Assembly (NCBI GenBank): GCA_964642725.1
Contig: CAZXQG010000014.1
Coordinates: 9,165 to 73,164, forward strand
Length of the DNA stretch: 64,000 nt
Source: JAGVPT01 sp964642725
GTDB taxonomy: Bacteria > Bacteroidota > Ignavibacteria > UBA10030 > UBA8401
Direction of reading: 5' to 3'
The notes under the pieces are model-generated. The model saw only the letters and a list, made by a program, of their open reading frames with translations, did not search any database and was not told the origin of the DNA. A program made the translations under genes and the position numbers. Below, piece after piece: positions 8,767-16,378 of this stretch; position 1 is the first letter of the stretch; the number at the start of each line of letters is the position of its first letter.

Positions 8767-8949
8767 TGCGGACGTCGGCCCCTTATTGGGGAAACCGCAA
8801 AGATGTCCCGCGTCTTTGCGATTTCCAAATTTCCTTCTTGACTATGCACCATTGAACCCCTACTTTTGAATTGGAAAAACGTTTATTCCGCCACATTATA
8901 GCTCATCACAGCCATTTTGATCCAGGATAAATTTGTACCACAGGAGGAG

Positions 8950-9828
8950 ATGGAATCGGGCATCAAGCAACTCTGCGTTAATTGCGGCAGACCAATTGAT
9001 GCGAGCTATTGTTCGCATTGCGGCGAAAAAGTTTTGTCCGATAAGGATTACTCGCTTCGTCACCTAATGAAAGAAGGGTTGGAGCTGCTTGTCGATTTCG
9101 ATTTTAAGTTCGTTAAAACGGCTGCGCTGCTTATCCGTAAACCTGGATTTCTTACGACGGAATATTGGAGCGGCCGGCGGATCAATTACACGAATCCTTT
9201 CCAACTTCTGCTACTCATCAACATATTCTACTTTTTCTGCTCTTTTGTCAGTGAACAACTCGGATACAATATACGAGTCATGTTTCCAACACTCCGCGAC
9301 CTAACAGACGACAGGATTTTTTCGGGCTGGGTATCTCACGTTGTGCAGACGAAACTCCTTGCGGAACAGATCCCTGTGAAAGTGTATTACGATTCTTTCA
9401 ATTCGCATCTGGAGCAATTGGCAAAATCTCTGGTCATTCTTCTGGTCCCGATTCTCGCTCTTTTTTTGCGCGTTTTCTATTGGCGCAGCAAGAGGTATTT
9501 TGTCGAGCATTTTATTTCGGCCGCTCATCTCGTGAGCTTTTACGTTTTCTTCTGGAGCTTGTTGATGCTTTTTTCTGGGAGTCTGGCAAAAATATCGGCT
9601 CTTCTCTCTTCGAACGGGCATTCCGTGCAATTTTTTTCCATACCTCTCTTTAGATATTCGCCGCCGATTGTCATTGGCCTGTATATATTTTTGGCACTGA
9701 GACGCATGTACGAGCAATCCATCATCCCAACGATCATCAAATCCCTCCTTTTGATTTTTGTTGTCATTCAGGCTATTACGAATATCTATGATTTCATTTT
9801 ATTTTGGATAGCGTACTATTTGGTGTGA
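8950..9828 (+). CDS. DUF3667-like zinc-ribbon membrane protein
   Basis: A 292-residue membrane protein. The N-terminal zinc ribbon is CVNCGRPIDASYCSHCGEK, with two CxxC pairs. The next part (RHLMKEGLELLVDFD, then KPGFLTTEYWSGRRINYTNP) is the usual signature of DUF3667, which is widespread in Bacteroidota-like genomes. About five hydrophobic helices follow. The role of the family is unknown. The frame opens at TTG 8917, but the ATG at 8950 is preceded by AGGAGG, though very close to it, so the start is uncertain. It is followed 18 bases later by a YdeI-like gene with no clear functional link. Confidence 0.75.
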   Translation: MESGIKQLCVNCGRPIDASYCSHCGEKVLSDKDYSLRHLMKEGLELLVDFDFKFVKTAALLIRKPGFLTTEYWSGRRINYTNPFQLLLLINIFYFFCSFVSEQLGYNIRVMFPTLRDLTDDRIFSGWVSHVVQTKLLAEQIPVKVYYDSFNSHLEQLAKSLVILLVPILALFLRVFYWRSKRYFVEHFISAAHLVSFYVFFWSLLMLFSGSLAKISALLSSNGHSVQFFSIPLFRYSPPIVIGLYIFLALRRMYEQSIIPTIIKSLLLIFVVIQAITNIYDFILFWIAYYLV

Positions 9829-9846
9829 TATAGCTGGAAATCGAGA

Positions 9847-10422
9847 ATGGAAGTCGGTAAAACTTTATACATAACAAACAGAAAACAGTGGAGGTCGTGG
9901 TTGTCGAAACACCACAAGACATCCGGCGACATTTGGCTCGTGTACTATAAAAAGAGCAGCGGGAAGCGGCGAATACCGTACAACCATGCGGTTGAAGAAG
10001 CACTTTGCTATGGATGGATTGACAGCCTCACTAAACCATGGAACGCAGAAAGCTGGGTGCAGAGGTTTAGCCCCCGAAGAAAGAGAAGTCCTCTTTCAGA
10101 AATGAACAAAGAACGCGTGCGCCGGCTTATCAAAGCCGGGAAGATGACACGGTATGGGCTGGAAAGCATTCATCATCACATGGATAACCGGACGCCAAAG
10201 TCTCCAAAATTGAAAAAGTTTGTTCTTCCTGACGATATTCTTCTGGCGCTTAAAGCTGACCCCGCAGTTTGGAAGCATTTCAAACGATTCCCTCAATCAT
10301 ATAAAAGAATTCGGGTCGGATGGATCGATGGCTCAAGGAACCGCCCCGATTTCTTCGCACAGCGGCTGCGATATTTTATAAAGATGACCGCTCGGAACAA
10401 AAAATTTGGCATGGTGCAGTAA
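9847..10422 (+). CDS. YdeI/OmdA-family protein
   Basis: A 191-residue soluble protein of the YdeI/OmpD-associated family. The diagnostic N-terminal half contains WRSWLSKHHKTSGDIWLVYY, then VEEALCYGWIDSLTKPWN and QRFSPRRKRSPLSEMN, followed by the C-terminal segment with FKRFPQSYKR. Members are often annotated as bacteriocin-protection or OmpD-associated proteins, but a biochemical function is not established. It begins 18 bases after the DUF3667 gene on the same strand and may share its transcript. Confidence 0.88.
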   Translation: MEVGKTLYITNRKQWRSWLSKHHKTSGDIWLVYYKKSSGKRRIPYNHAVEEALCYGWIDSLTKPWNAESWVQRFSPRRKRSPLSEMNKERVRRLIKAGKMTRYGLESIHHHMDNRTPKSPKLKKFVLPDDILLALKADPAVWKHFKRFPQSYKRIRVGWIDGSRNRPDFFAQRLRYFIKMTARNKKFGMVQ

Positions 10423-10589
10423 TGATGCACGTGCGGTTATATATTTGCAGTTTATCCTCAGTCCTCTTGGTAAGGACAACGAGATGCCAGCTGGCTCAAA
10501 AATACTTTACTTGTTAAACTCGTTTGCTGTTCACCGTGTCTATTGAGAACAAAGTCACCAAAATTTCTACCACAAAATATTATACACCT

Positions 10590-10922
10590 ATGAAAACATT
10601 TTTGAAGCTTGCGCTTTTCGGCGGATTGTTAGCAATTGCCATTCCGGCTTCAGCACAGCTGCATATTGGAGTTGGGATCAACATCGGTCCGCCAGCCCCT
10701 CGGGCGGAGAGAATGACTGCCAGACCATCTCGTGATGCGGTGTGGATTGCCGGTTATCACCGCTGGGCGCCTCGTCGTCATCGTTACGTTTGGGTCCCTG
10801 GAAGGTGGATGCGTCCGCCGAGACCTCATACTGTATGGGTGGCAGGCCGCTGGGAACTACGAAATAATGAGTGGGTTTATTATGAAGGCCGATGGGAAAA
10901 TGAGCCGCTGCGTGTGCGGTAG
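10590..10922 (+). CDS. Exported YXWGXW-repeat-like protein
   Basis: A 110-residue exported protein. The signal peptide is FLKLALFGGLLAIAIPASA with cleavage expected after ASA. The mature part is rich in Trp, Arg and Pro and carries three imperfect repeats of the form VWIAGYHRW, VWVPGRWMR and VWVAGRWE, then VYYEGRWE. This is the pattern of YXWGXW/BcpO-related proteins of unknown role. The ATG at 10590 is used because the signal peptide starts there; the frame is open from 10524, but that part looks untranslated. It is followed directly by a palindromic repeat. Confidence 0.8.
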   Translation: MKTFLKLALFGGLLAIAIPASAQLHIGVGINIGPPAPRAERMTARPSRDAVWIAGYHRWAPRRHRYVWVPGRWMRPPRPHTVWVAGRWELRNNEWVYYEGRWENEPLRVR

Positions 10923-10926
10923 TCTC

Positions 10927-11006
10927 ACCACCCCCCAGCCCCCTCATCTTTGAGGAGGGCGAAGACGCGACCTGTCCACCTTCTCTTTGGTGGAAGCGTC
11001 AGGGGT
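10927..11006 (+). repeat. REP-like palindromic repeat, copy A
   Basis: It begins with CACCACCCCCCAGCCCC and contains a CCTC...GAGG hairpin. It then has a 37-bp core at 10964-11000 in which GACGC pairs with GCGTC and CCACC with GGTGG around the loop TTCTCTTT. The core matches the one at 14282-14318 at 36 of 37 positions. It fills the gap directly after the YXWGXW gene. No coding frame crosses it. Confidence 0.85.
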
Positions 11007-11212
11007 ATGTCTTGCGTTGCTCTACAGTTGCACGTTTTCGATTCACGCGGGTTTTCATTCGCTCTTATTGCAATCAATTCTTTTATATCGTACTTTATAA
11101 AAAATCAAGGACAAATCAACAAGAATTATTGCCGTAATTCGACAGTTGGATTTTTTCCCTGCAAGACCAATCACCCCAAGTTTTCACATCATATGATCGA
11201 AGAAAGGATGTT

Positions 11213-11959
11213 ATGAAGAAGGTCATTCTTGTATCTATGCTGCTCCTGTCCGCCATTCCTCTGTTTGCCCAACACTGGGAATGGCCCGACAATCCGAAGA
11301 ACCTGACTGTGCTGCCGAAGGCGACGACCGGAAAAGATTTACAAAGAACTATGGCTAGTTTTAGCGGAGGACTTGGCGTTCGGTGCGTGTATTGCCATGT
11401 GGGAGAAGAAGGAAAAGACTTCAGCGAGTTTGATTTTGCATCGGACGCAAAGCCTGAGAAAAATAAAGCACGCACGATGATAAAAATGATGAGCAATATT
11501 AACGACGTGTACCTCGCGGAACTTCATGTTGACAGCACCTCTTCTCTTCGTGTTTCGTGTATGACCTGCCATCACGGCAATGCAGTGCCGATCTTTTTGG
11601 AGGATAAGCTCAAGAGGACATTCGACCGTTACGGCATTGACTCGACGATCAATCAGTACCATGCACTGCGGGAACAATTTTTCGGAGGGTTTACGTACAA
11701 TTTTAAGGAATGGACGCTGGTGCGATTGGCCGAACTCATTTCGGATGACACTGCAAAAGCATCCGCTGCAATTCGGGTGTTGAAGCTGAACATCGAACTC
11801 TACCCGACGTTCGCATTCTCATTCGCCCGGCTCGCGGGCATCTATGAAGGGGAGGGAAATTCTGCGGCAGCGATCGAAAACTACGAACAGGCTCTGAAAC
11901 TCGACCCGAACAACAGAATGGCGAAAATGAGGTTGGAGAAATTGCAGAATAAGAAATAA
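11213..11959 (+). CDS. Reaction-centre-type dihaem cytochrome c with TPR tail
   Basis: A 248-residue exported c-type cytochrome. The signal peptide is MKKVILVSMLLLSAIPLFAQ. Two haem-attachment sites are visible, CVYCH at 58-62 and CMTCH at 116-120, within a domain resembling the photosynthetic reaction-centre cytochrome subunit family (pfam CytoC_RC). Non-phototrophs use such proteins as periplasmic electron carriers of unclear role. The last 90 residues hold TPR-like helices ending in AAIENYEQALKLDPNNRMAK, so it may dock to a partner protein. AAGGATG lies just before the ATG. No reaction-centre or oxidase genes are nearby. Confidence 0.85.
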   Translation: MKKVILVSMLLLSAIPLFAQHWEWPDNPKNLTVLPKATTGKDLQRTMASFSGGLGVRCVYCHVGEEGKDFSEFDFASDAKPEKNKARTMIKMMSNINDVYLAELHVDSTSSLRVSCMTCHHGNAVPIFLEDKLKRTFDRYGIDSTINQYHALREQFFGGFTYNFKEWTLVRLAELISDDTAKASAAIRVLKLNIELYPTFAFSFARLAGIYEGEGNSAAAIENYEQALKLDPNNRMAKMRLEKLQNKK

Positions 11960-12081
11960 GAACAAGTGAGAACTTTCTCTCGCTAACACGCGGAGCCGCT
12001 AAAGCTTCTTAACATAATACGTTTTGCGCCTAGGCGGCTTTGCGCGAGATGTCAATTCAGAATTTTGTATGAGTCTGAAGA

Positions 12082-12438
12082 ATGATGGGAGATGTTATGG
12101 AAGCTGTAAGCGTAAAGAACGCCGAGCATTATTTCTGGGGAGACGGCTGCGACGGCTGGCATTTGTTGAAGTCACCGGGCGTAAGCGTTATTCAGGAAAA
12201 GGCGCCTCCCGGCAAATGTGAGATTCGCCACCTTCACAATCGGTCTGAACAGTTCTTTTATGTTCTCTCGGGTGAAGCGACAATCGAGGCTGGCGGAAGC
12301 CGGAAAATTCTTCATGCCGGAGAAGGGCTCCATATTCCTCCGCGCACACTGCATCAATTTAAGAATGAATCCGGCGGCGATGTCGAATTTCTTCTGGTAT
12401 CAACGCCGCCGAGTCATGAAGACAGGGAGAACCTTTAA
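12082..12438 (+). CDS. Cupin-domain protein
   Basis: A 118-residue single-domain cupin. Cupin motif 1 is seen as IRHLHNRSEQFFYVLSGEA, giving two histidines and a glutamate/glutamine position for metal binding. Motif 2 is GEGLHIPPRTLHQFKNES, supplying the last histidine. Small cupins of this kind bind a metal and act as sugar-modifying, dioxygenase-like or sensing proteins; the substrate cannot be inferred here. The start may be at 12082 or at the in-frame ATG 15 bases later. It stands alone between the cytochrome and an MFS gene. Confidence 0.85.
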   Translation: MMGDVMEAVSVKNAEHYFWGDGCDGWHLLKSPGVSVIQEKAPPGKCEIRHLHNRSEQFFYVLSGEATIEAGGSRKILHAGEGLHIPPRTLHQFKNESGGDVEFLLVSTPPSHEDRENL

Positions 12439-12720
12439 CGGCACCTTTTAAATTAATCTTGCTCCCAAGCCTCGATAGAGAACGGTTTTCTCCTTAGGGA
12501 GTATGGAACTTTTATTACAACTAAAAATAGTGAAGATATTTACTCCGTCACGATTGGCAAATTGGACAGCAAGCTGACTCACGAAAGAAAAAAATGCAAA
12601 AAGTATAGCTTGACATGCCTTAATTGACAAAACAATCTTGTCAGTAATTGGTGGCAGTGAGGGTGAAAAGGTCAAAAAACAAACGAACTTAAAACCTAAA
12701 ACTTACAACTTATTACATTT

Positions 12721-13944
12721 GTGAGTGAACAAAACCCGCAACCATCTTCCCGCCCCGCAGCCGTAATATTTATCTTCGTTACCGTCGTGCTCGACGTTTT
12801 GGCATTGGGCATCATTATCCCCGTGCTGCCGAAGCTCGTCGAAAGTTTTCTCGGAGGCGACACTGCACATGCGGCCGAAATGTTCGGGCTTTTCGGGACT
12901 GTCTGGGCGTTGATGCAATTTATTTTTTCTCCGGTACTCGGCGCGCTCTCCGATCAATACGGCCGCCGCCGGGTCATTCTTATATCCTGCTTCGGACTCG
13001 GCATTGACTATATTTTTATGGCCGTCGCTCCAACGCTATGGCTCCTTTTTATGGGCCGAATAATTTCCGGTATTACCGGGGCGAGCTTCACTGCAGCCGG
13101 TGCATACATCGCCGATGTCACGCCGCCGGAAAAACGTGCCGCCGGATTCGGGATGATCGGCGCTGCGTGGGGACTTGGTTTTGTTTTGGGGCCGGCACTT
13201 GGCGGTATCCTCGGCGGAATCGATACACGTTTGCCGTTCTGGGTCGCAGCCGGTCTCACTCTGCTGAACGCGATGTACGGTTTGTTCGTCCTGCCTGAAT
13301 CACTAAGCCTTGAGAACCGGGAAAAATTTTCGTGGAAGCGTGCTAATCCTCTCGGCTCGTTGAAGCTGTTGCGTTCGCATCCGGAATTATTCCGCCTTGC
13401 GACTGTCAACGGATTTTTCTTTCTCGCTCATCAGGTGCTGCCGAGCGTGTTCGTCCTCTATGCCAGTTTTCGTTACGGATGGAACGAAGAGATGGTCGGC
13501 CTTACGCTAGCGATAGTGGGAGTCTGCGGCATGGTGGTGCAGGGGGGAGTCGTTAAACGCGTTGTCGCAGATTTTGGAGAACGGCGCACGCTTCTTGCCG
13601 GATTACTTTTCGGCATGGGGGGATTTTTGATCTATGGCCTGGCGCCTGCTGGAATAATTTTCTTGATCGGTATCCCGGTATTTTCTTTGATGGGATTGTC
13701 CGGGCCTTCGATGCAGGGACTTATGACGCGGCATGTTCAGCCGTCGCAGCAAGGACAACTGCAAGGCGCAAACAACAGTATTATGGGAGTTGCCGGCGTC
13801 ATCGGCCCCGGAATTTTTACGCTAACGTTTGCCAGCTTTATTGGAGCACAAAATAATTGGCATTTACCCGGCGCGCCGTTCTTGCTCGCCGTTTTGATGC
13901 TGGCAATGGCGTTTATTCTTGCATGGAAAGTGAAGGCTGAATAA
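12721..13944 (+). CDS. MFS transporter, TCR/Tet-like drug:H+ antiporter
   Basis: A 407-residue inner-membrane protein with about 12 hydrophobic helices. Major-facilitator motif A is present between helices 2 and 3 as GALSDQYGRRRVILIS. GLGFVLGPALGG resembles the antiporter motif C of 12- and 14-helix drug exporters, and the overall sequence is closest in style to the TetA-like branch. The actual substrate is not predictable, so resistance should not be assumed. The start is GTG at 12721, since the helical bundle begins within 15 residues and no earlier start exists; no strong ribosome site is visible. A REP palindrome and a terminator-like hairpin lie downstream. Confidence 0.88.
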   Translation: MSEQNPQPSSRPAAVIFIFVTVVLDVLALGIIIPVLPKLVESFLGGDTAHAAEMFGLFGTVWALMQFIFSPVLGALSDQYGRRRVILISCFGLGIDYIFMAVAPTLWLLFMGRIISGITGASFTAAGAYIADVTPPEKRAAGFGMIGAAWGLGFVLGPALGGILGGIDTRLPFWVAAGLTLLNAMYGLFVLPESLSLENREKFSWKRANPLGSLKLLRSHPELFRLATVNGFFFLAHQVLPSVFVLYASFRYGWNEEMVGLTLAIVGVCGMVVQGGVVKRVVADFGERRTLLAGLLFGMGGFLIYGLAPAGIIFLIGIPVFSLMGLSGPSMQGLMTRHVQPSQQGQLQGANNSIMGVAGVIGPGIFTLTFASFIGAQNNWHLPGAPFLLAVLMLAMAFILAWKVKAE

Positions 13945-14019
13945 ATAAATAATTGAGAGGGAAAAAATAGACGCGAATGAAGATAAATAGTCCTTGCCGC
14001 AAGCAACAAGGTATTCGTC

Positions 14020-14039
14020 ATGCCAGCGTACGCTGGCAT
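14020..14039. repeat. Short REP-type palindrome
   Basis: ATGCCAGCGTACGCTGGCAT is a perfect 20-bp palindrome set in the context CGTC...CCAG. This closely resembles the very common genomic REP palindromes of the form GTCATTCC-stem-GGAATCCAG. It occurs once in the window. Confidence 0.7.
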
Positions 14040-14091
14040 CCAGATTCTGATGCCGCAAGGGTCTGGGCTTTGAACCCAATAGAAAATAAAA

Positions 14092-14122
14092 GCCGATTGT
14101 GCAGATTGCACAGTCGGCATTT
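14092..14122 (+). terminator. Terminator-like hairpin
   Basis: GCCGATTGTGCA (14092-14103) pairs with TGCACAGTCGGC (14107-14118) around a three-base loop with one G-U pair, followed by ATTTT. It probably ends transcripts from the MFS gene 150 bases upstream, although the T-run is short. Confidence 0.55.
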
Positions 14123-14177
14123 TGATTTAAGAGGTTCTCCATTTCTATGTTGAGAGTGGATATATACGTTGTGAGGT

Positions 14178-14327
14178 ACCACCTCCCTGCCCCTTCCTCG
14201 TCGAGGATGGGGAACGGCCATAAACCTCCTGCCGAATGAGGGGGGAGCGGTCAAAACTCCCCTCCTCAAAGAGGAGGGGATGACGCGACTTGTCCACCTT
14301 CTCTTTGGTGGAAGCGTCAGAGGTGGT
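14178..14327. repeat. 150-bp composite palindromic repeat, copy B
   Basis: The unit is bounded by inverted ends ACCACCTC (14178-14185) and GAGGTGGT (14320-14327). Inside are a CCTCGTCGAGG palindrome, the motif GGGGGAGCGGTC, a CCCCTCCTC/GAGGAGGGG hairpin, and the 37-bp GACGC...GCGTC core at 14282-14318 that is shared with copy A at 10964-11000. Its right end lies 19 bases before the DUF559 start codon. The form is that of a MITE- or REP-like element. Confidence 0.8.
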
Positions 14328-14346
14328 GGAAAAAGGGGAGCACATC

Positions 14347-14757
14347 ATGTCGAACATTTTTAACCGCAAATCTCAAAAGTTCAAAAGGCAATATCTCCGC
14401 AACAACGCAACTGAAGCTGAACGGAACCTCTGGTCGAAGCTTAAAGGAAAACAAATACTCGGACAAAAATTCCGGCGTCAACATGGCATCGGTCCTTTCA
14501 TTGTTGATTTTTATTGCCACGAATGTAAACTTGCAATTGAAATTGACGGTACAACGCATTGGACGAAGGAAGCGAAAGAATATGATCGACGCCGGGAAGA
14601 GTATATTAAGCAGTACGGAGTTCGCTTTCTTCGTTTTACAAATTCCGCTATCGTTGGGAACCTTGACGGTGTGCTGATTGTGATTGCAGAAGAGGTGAAA
14701 GGCCACCACCGCCTGGCCCCCTCCTCGTCGAGGAGGGGGAAAAGCCAGGAATCCTGA
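14347..14757 (+). CDS. DUF559 endonuclease-domain protein (Vsr-like)
   Basis: A 136-residue protein with a DUF559 domain, a PD-(D/E)xK fold related to the Vsr very-short-patch repair nuclease. Visible blocks are LRNNATEAERNLWSKLKGKQ (18-37), FRRQHGIGPFIVDFYCHECK with D54, and LAIEIDGTTHW with E65 and D67 as likely metal ligands, then the helical YDRRREEYIKQYGVRFLRF. The frame opens at TTG 14290 inside the repeat, but the ATG at 14347 has GGGGAG upstream and begins the domain. The last 18 residues (from about 119) are encoded by palindromic repeat sequence, so they are probably not part of the fold. The gene is enclosed by repeat units on both sides. Its biological role is not established. Confidence 0.88.
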   Translation: MSNIFNRKSQKFKRQYLRNNATEAERNLWSKLKGKQILGQKFRRQHGIGPFIVDFYCHECKLAIEIDGTTHWTKEAKEYDRRREEYIKQYGVRFLRFTNSAIVGNLDGVLIVIAEEVKGHHRLAPSSSRRGKSQES

Positions 14758-14850
14758 CGTTTAATGAAGGAGAGAGCAGCCACGAATCCCATCCTCAATG
14801 AGGAGGGGAATTCGCCGAAGGCGAAAGGAGCGGTAATAATTCATACTTGA
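14706..14850. repeat. Palindromic repeat, copy C, overlapping the DUF559 3' end
   Basis: It starts with CACCACCGCC inside the DUF559 frame. At 14717-14739 it has a perfect 11-bp-arm palindrome (CCCCCTCCTCG / CGAGGAGGGGG with a single central T). Then come a CCATCCTC/GAGGAGGGG hairpin, a TTCGCC/GGCGAA hairpin, and GGAGCGGT, a motif also found in copy B. It appears to be a degraded relative of copy B without the 37-bp core. The rest of the gap to 14951 is AT-rich with no gene. Confidence 0.7.
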
Positions 14851-14951
14851 CTCTCCCATTTGGAACATATACTTTTCAATTGTAAAAAATATTGATGTCA
14901 GGATGAATTACAATCAATAGGAGTGTAACCACATCTAATAGTTCCGCGCCG

Positions 14952-15521
14952 ATGTTTACACAATATCAACCTTTCACATTTTGCTTCTGGCTTGTTTCTG
15001 AATTGTATTGGGGCTTTCATTACAAAGGGAACAAGGTAACTGTACACAAGCAAAAAACTCTCATCCGGACACTTGCTGTGCTCTCGGTCTATCTTGCCTT
15101 TGCCCTCATTTATATACTTTTTTTTTCGATCGGCTGGCTGTCGATCCGCGTGGTTCCAAAAGATGATGTTTTTGGGATTGCAGGAGTCGTTTTATGCGGG
15201 ACGGGAATTTCGTTTTCAATCTGGTCCCGAGGAACGCTGGGAAAAAATTGGAGCGGGCCTGTTGCCTTGAAGAGAGAGCACGAACTTATCAGGCGCGGTC
15301 CCTATGCGATTGTGCGGCATCCGATCTATTTCGGGTCACTCGTTTCACTCACAGGATCGGCGGTGACCACTGCCGAACTTCGGGGTTTTTGCGGAGTGCT
15401 TCTGGTATTGTATGGATTATTGAAGAAAATTGATGAGGAAGAAAATCTTCTCGGAATTTACTTTAGTGATTACGCCGAATACTGCACGCAAGTGAAGAAA
15501 CTTATTCCATTTGTTTATTAA
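14952..15521 (+). CDS. Isoprenylcysteine carboxyl methyltransferase-like membrane protein
   Basis: A 189-residue protein with about four hydrophobic helices. The C-terminal half carries the ICMT/PEMT signature: LIRRGPYAIVRHPIYFGSLV, which binds S-adenosylmethionine, followed by EENLLGIYFSDYAEYCTQV. Bacterial members are integral membrane methyltransferases, mostly of unknown substrate, possibly phospholipids or small thiols. It is followed 14 bases later by modA, so the two may be co-transcribed, but no functional link is known. Confidence 0.82.
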   Translation: MFTQYQPFTFCFWLVSELYWGFHYKGNKVTVHKQKTLIRTLAVLSVYLAFALIYILFFSIGWLSIRVVPKDDVFGIAGVVLCGTGISFSIWSRGTLGKNWSGPVALKREHELIRRGPYAIVRHPIYFGSLVSLTGSAVTTAELRGFCGVLLVLYGLLKKIDEEENLLGIYFSDYAEYCTQVKKLIPFVY

Positions 15522-15535
15522 GGAAGGGAAAGCGC

Positions 15536-16339
15536 TTGTTGCAAAAGATCCTTGTCGCTTGCTTACTCGTTTGGCTTGCGGTTGCCTTCCAACAAAAAGC
15601 GTTTGCGCAACAAACGAAGGAAAAAGAACTAACCGTTTTTGCCGCAGCTTCTCTCAACGAGGCTTTCAAGGCTATAGCCGATGCGTATGAATCAACAAAC
15701 CCCAGCGAAAAAATAGCGTTTAACTTCGCCGGATCACAGCAGCTTGTTCAGCAAATTGCAGAGGGATCTCCGGTGGATGTTTTTGCGTCGGCGAACATAA
15801 AGCAAATGAATGAAGCGGTAAAGTCCGGAAGAATCGACAGTGCTTCCATCAGGGTCTTTGTTCGCAACAGACTTGTCGTCGTTTTTCCGAAAGAGAACAG
15901 TGCGGGAATTCATTCGTTGCGCGAATTAAGCAAATCGCATCTCAAAATTGTCCTTGCAGACAAAGCCGTTCCAGTCGGCCAATACGCACTAGAATTTCTT
16001 GAAAAATGCAATCGAAGCGCGGCATTTGATTCTTCATTTAAGCAAAAGGTTCTCGATAATGTTGTCTCGTACGAAGAAAATGTGAAAGTCGTCCTAAGCA
16101 AAGTTATGCTTGACGAGGCTGACGCCGGAATTGTTTATACTTCGGATATCTCCATGAATGCGGGGGAGCGCGTCGGCACGCTTGAAATACCGGAAGCATT
16201 GAATGTCATAGCCACATATCCGATAGCTGTTGTGCGGAATGCACCGCTGCACGAACAGGCCGAAAAATTTGTCCGATATGTTGTGTCCGATGAAGGCCAA
16301 AACATCCTCGGACGGTTCGGTTTTATTCCGATAAAATGA
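15536..16339 (+). CDS. modA: Molybdate ABC transporter substrate-binding protein
   Basis: A 267-residue periplasmic binding protein for molybdate or tungstate. A signal peptide (LVACLLVWLAVAFQQKAFA) is followed by the typical opening ELTVFAAASLNEAFKAIA. Ligand-loop segments are NFAGSQQLVQQI, GSPVDVFASAN, KAVPVGQYALEFL and DEADAGIVYTSD. Start codons are TTG at 15536 or 15539, chosen because AAGGAAGG lies just upstream and no ATG is available. modB follows after 39 bases. Confidence 0.92.
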   Translation: MLQKILVACLLVWLAVAFQQKAFAQQTKEKELTVFAAASLNEAFKAIADAYESTNPSEKIAFNFAGSQQLVQQIAEGSPVDVFASANIKQMNEAVKSGRIDSASIRVFVRNRLVVVFPKENSAGIHSLRELSKSHLKIVLADKAVPVGQYALEFLEKCNRSAAFDSSFKQKVLDNVVSYEENVKVVLSKVMLDEADAGIVYTSDISMNAGERVGTLEIPEALNVIATYPIAVVRNAPLHEQAEKFVRYVVSDEGQNILGRFGFIPIK

Positions 16340-16378
16340 CCCCGCCCTTAATTTCTCCCTTATCAGGGGAGGGGAATA

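Larger units (their letters stand above)
8507..8949. other. 443-bp intergenic region with several RNA-like hairpins
   Basis: No convincing protein-coding frame is visible; short frames at 8627-8869 look accidental. The region holds three stem-loops in a row: a 12-bp stem with one bulge at 8633-8678, a possible short stem GTCCG/CGGAC at 8689-8726, and an intrinsic terminator at 8730-8764. Beyond it is an 8-bp stem CGCAAAGA/TCTTTGCG (8796-8820). The first three are described below as a candidate non-coding RNA. Confidence 0.6.
13945..14346. other. 402-bp repeat-rich gap before the DUF559 gene
   Basis: There is no credible gene here. It contains a 20-bp perfect palindrome (14020-14039), a terminator-like hairpin (14092-14122) and a 150-bp palindromic repeat unit (14178-14327), each listed separately. 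The stretch ends with the GGGGAG ribosome site of the DUF559 gene. Confidence 0.7.

Noticed and set aside
12448..12675. A 75-codon minus-strand frame between the cupin and MFS genes
   Set aside because: No ribosome site, odd composition and no recognisable domain; the 280-bp gap is better read as noncoding.
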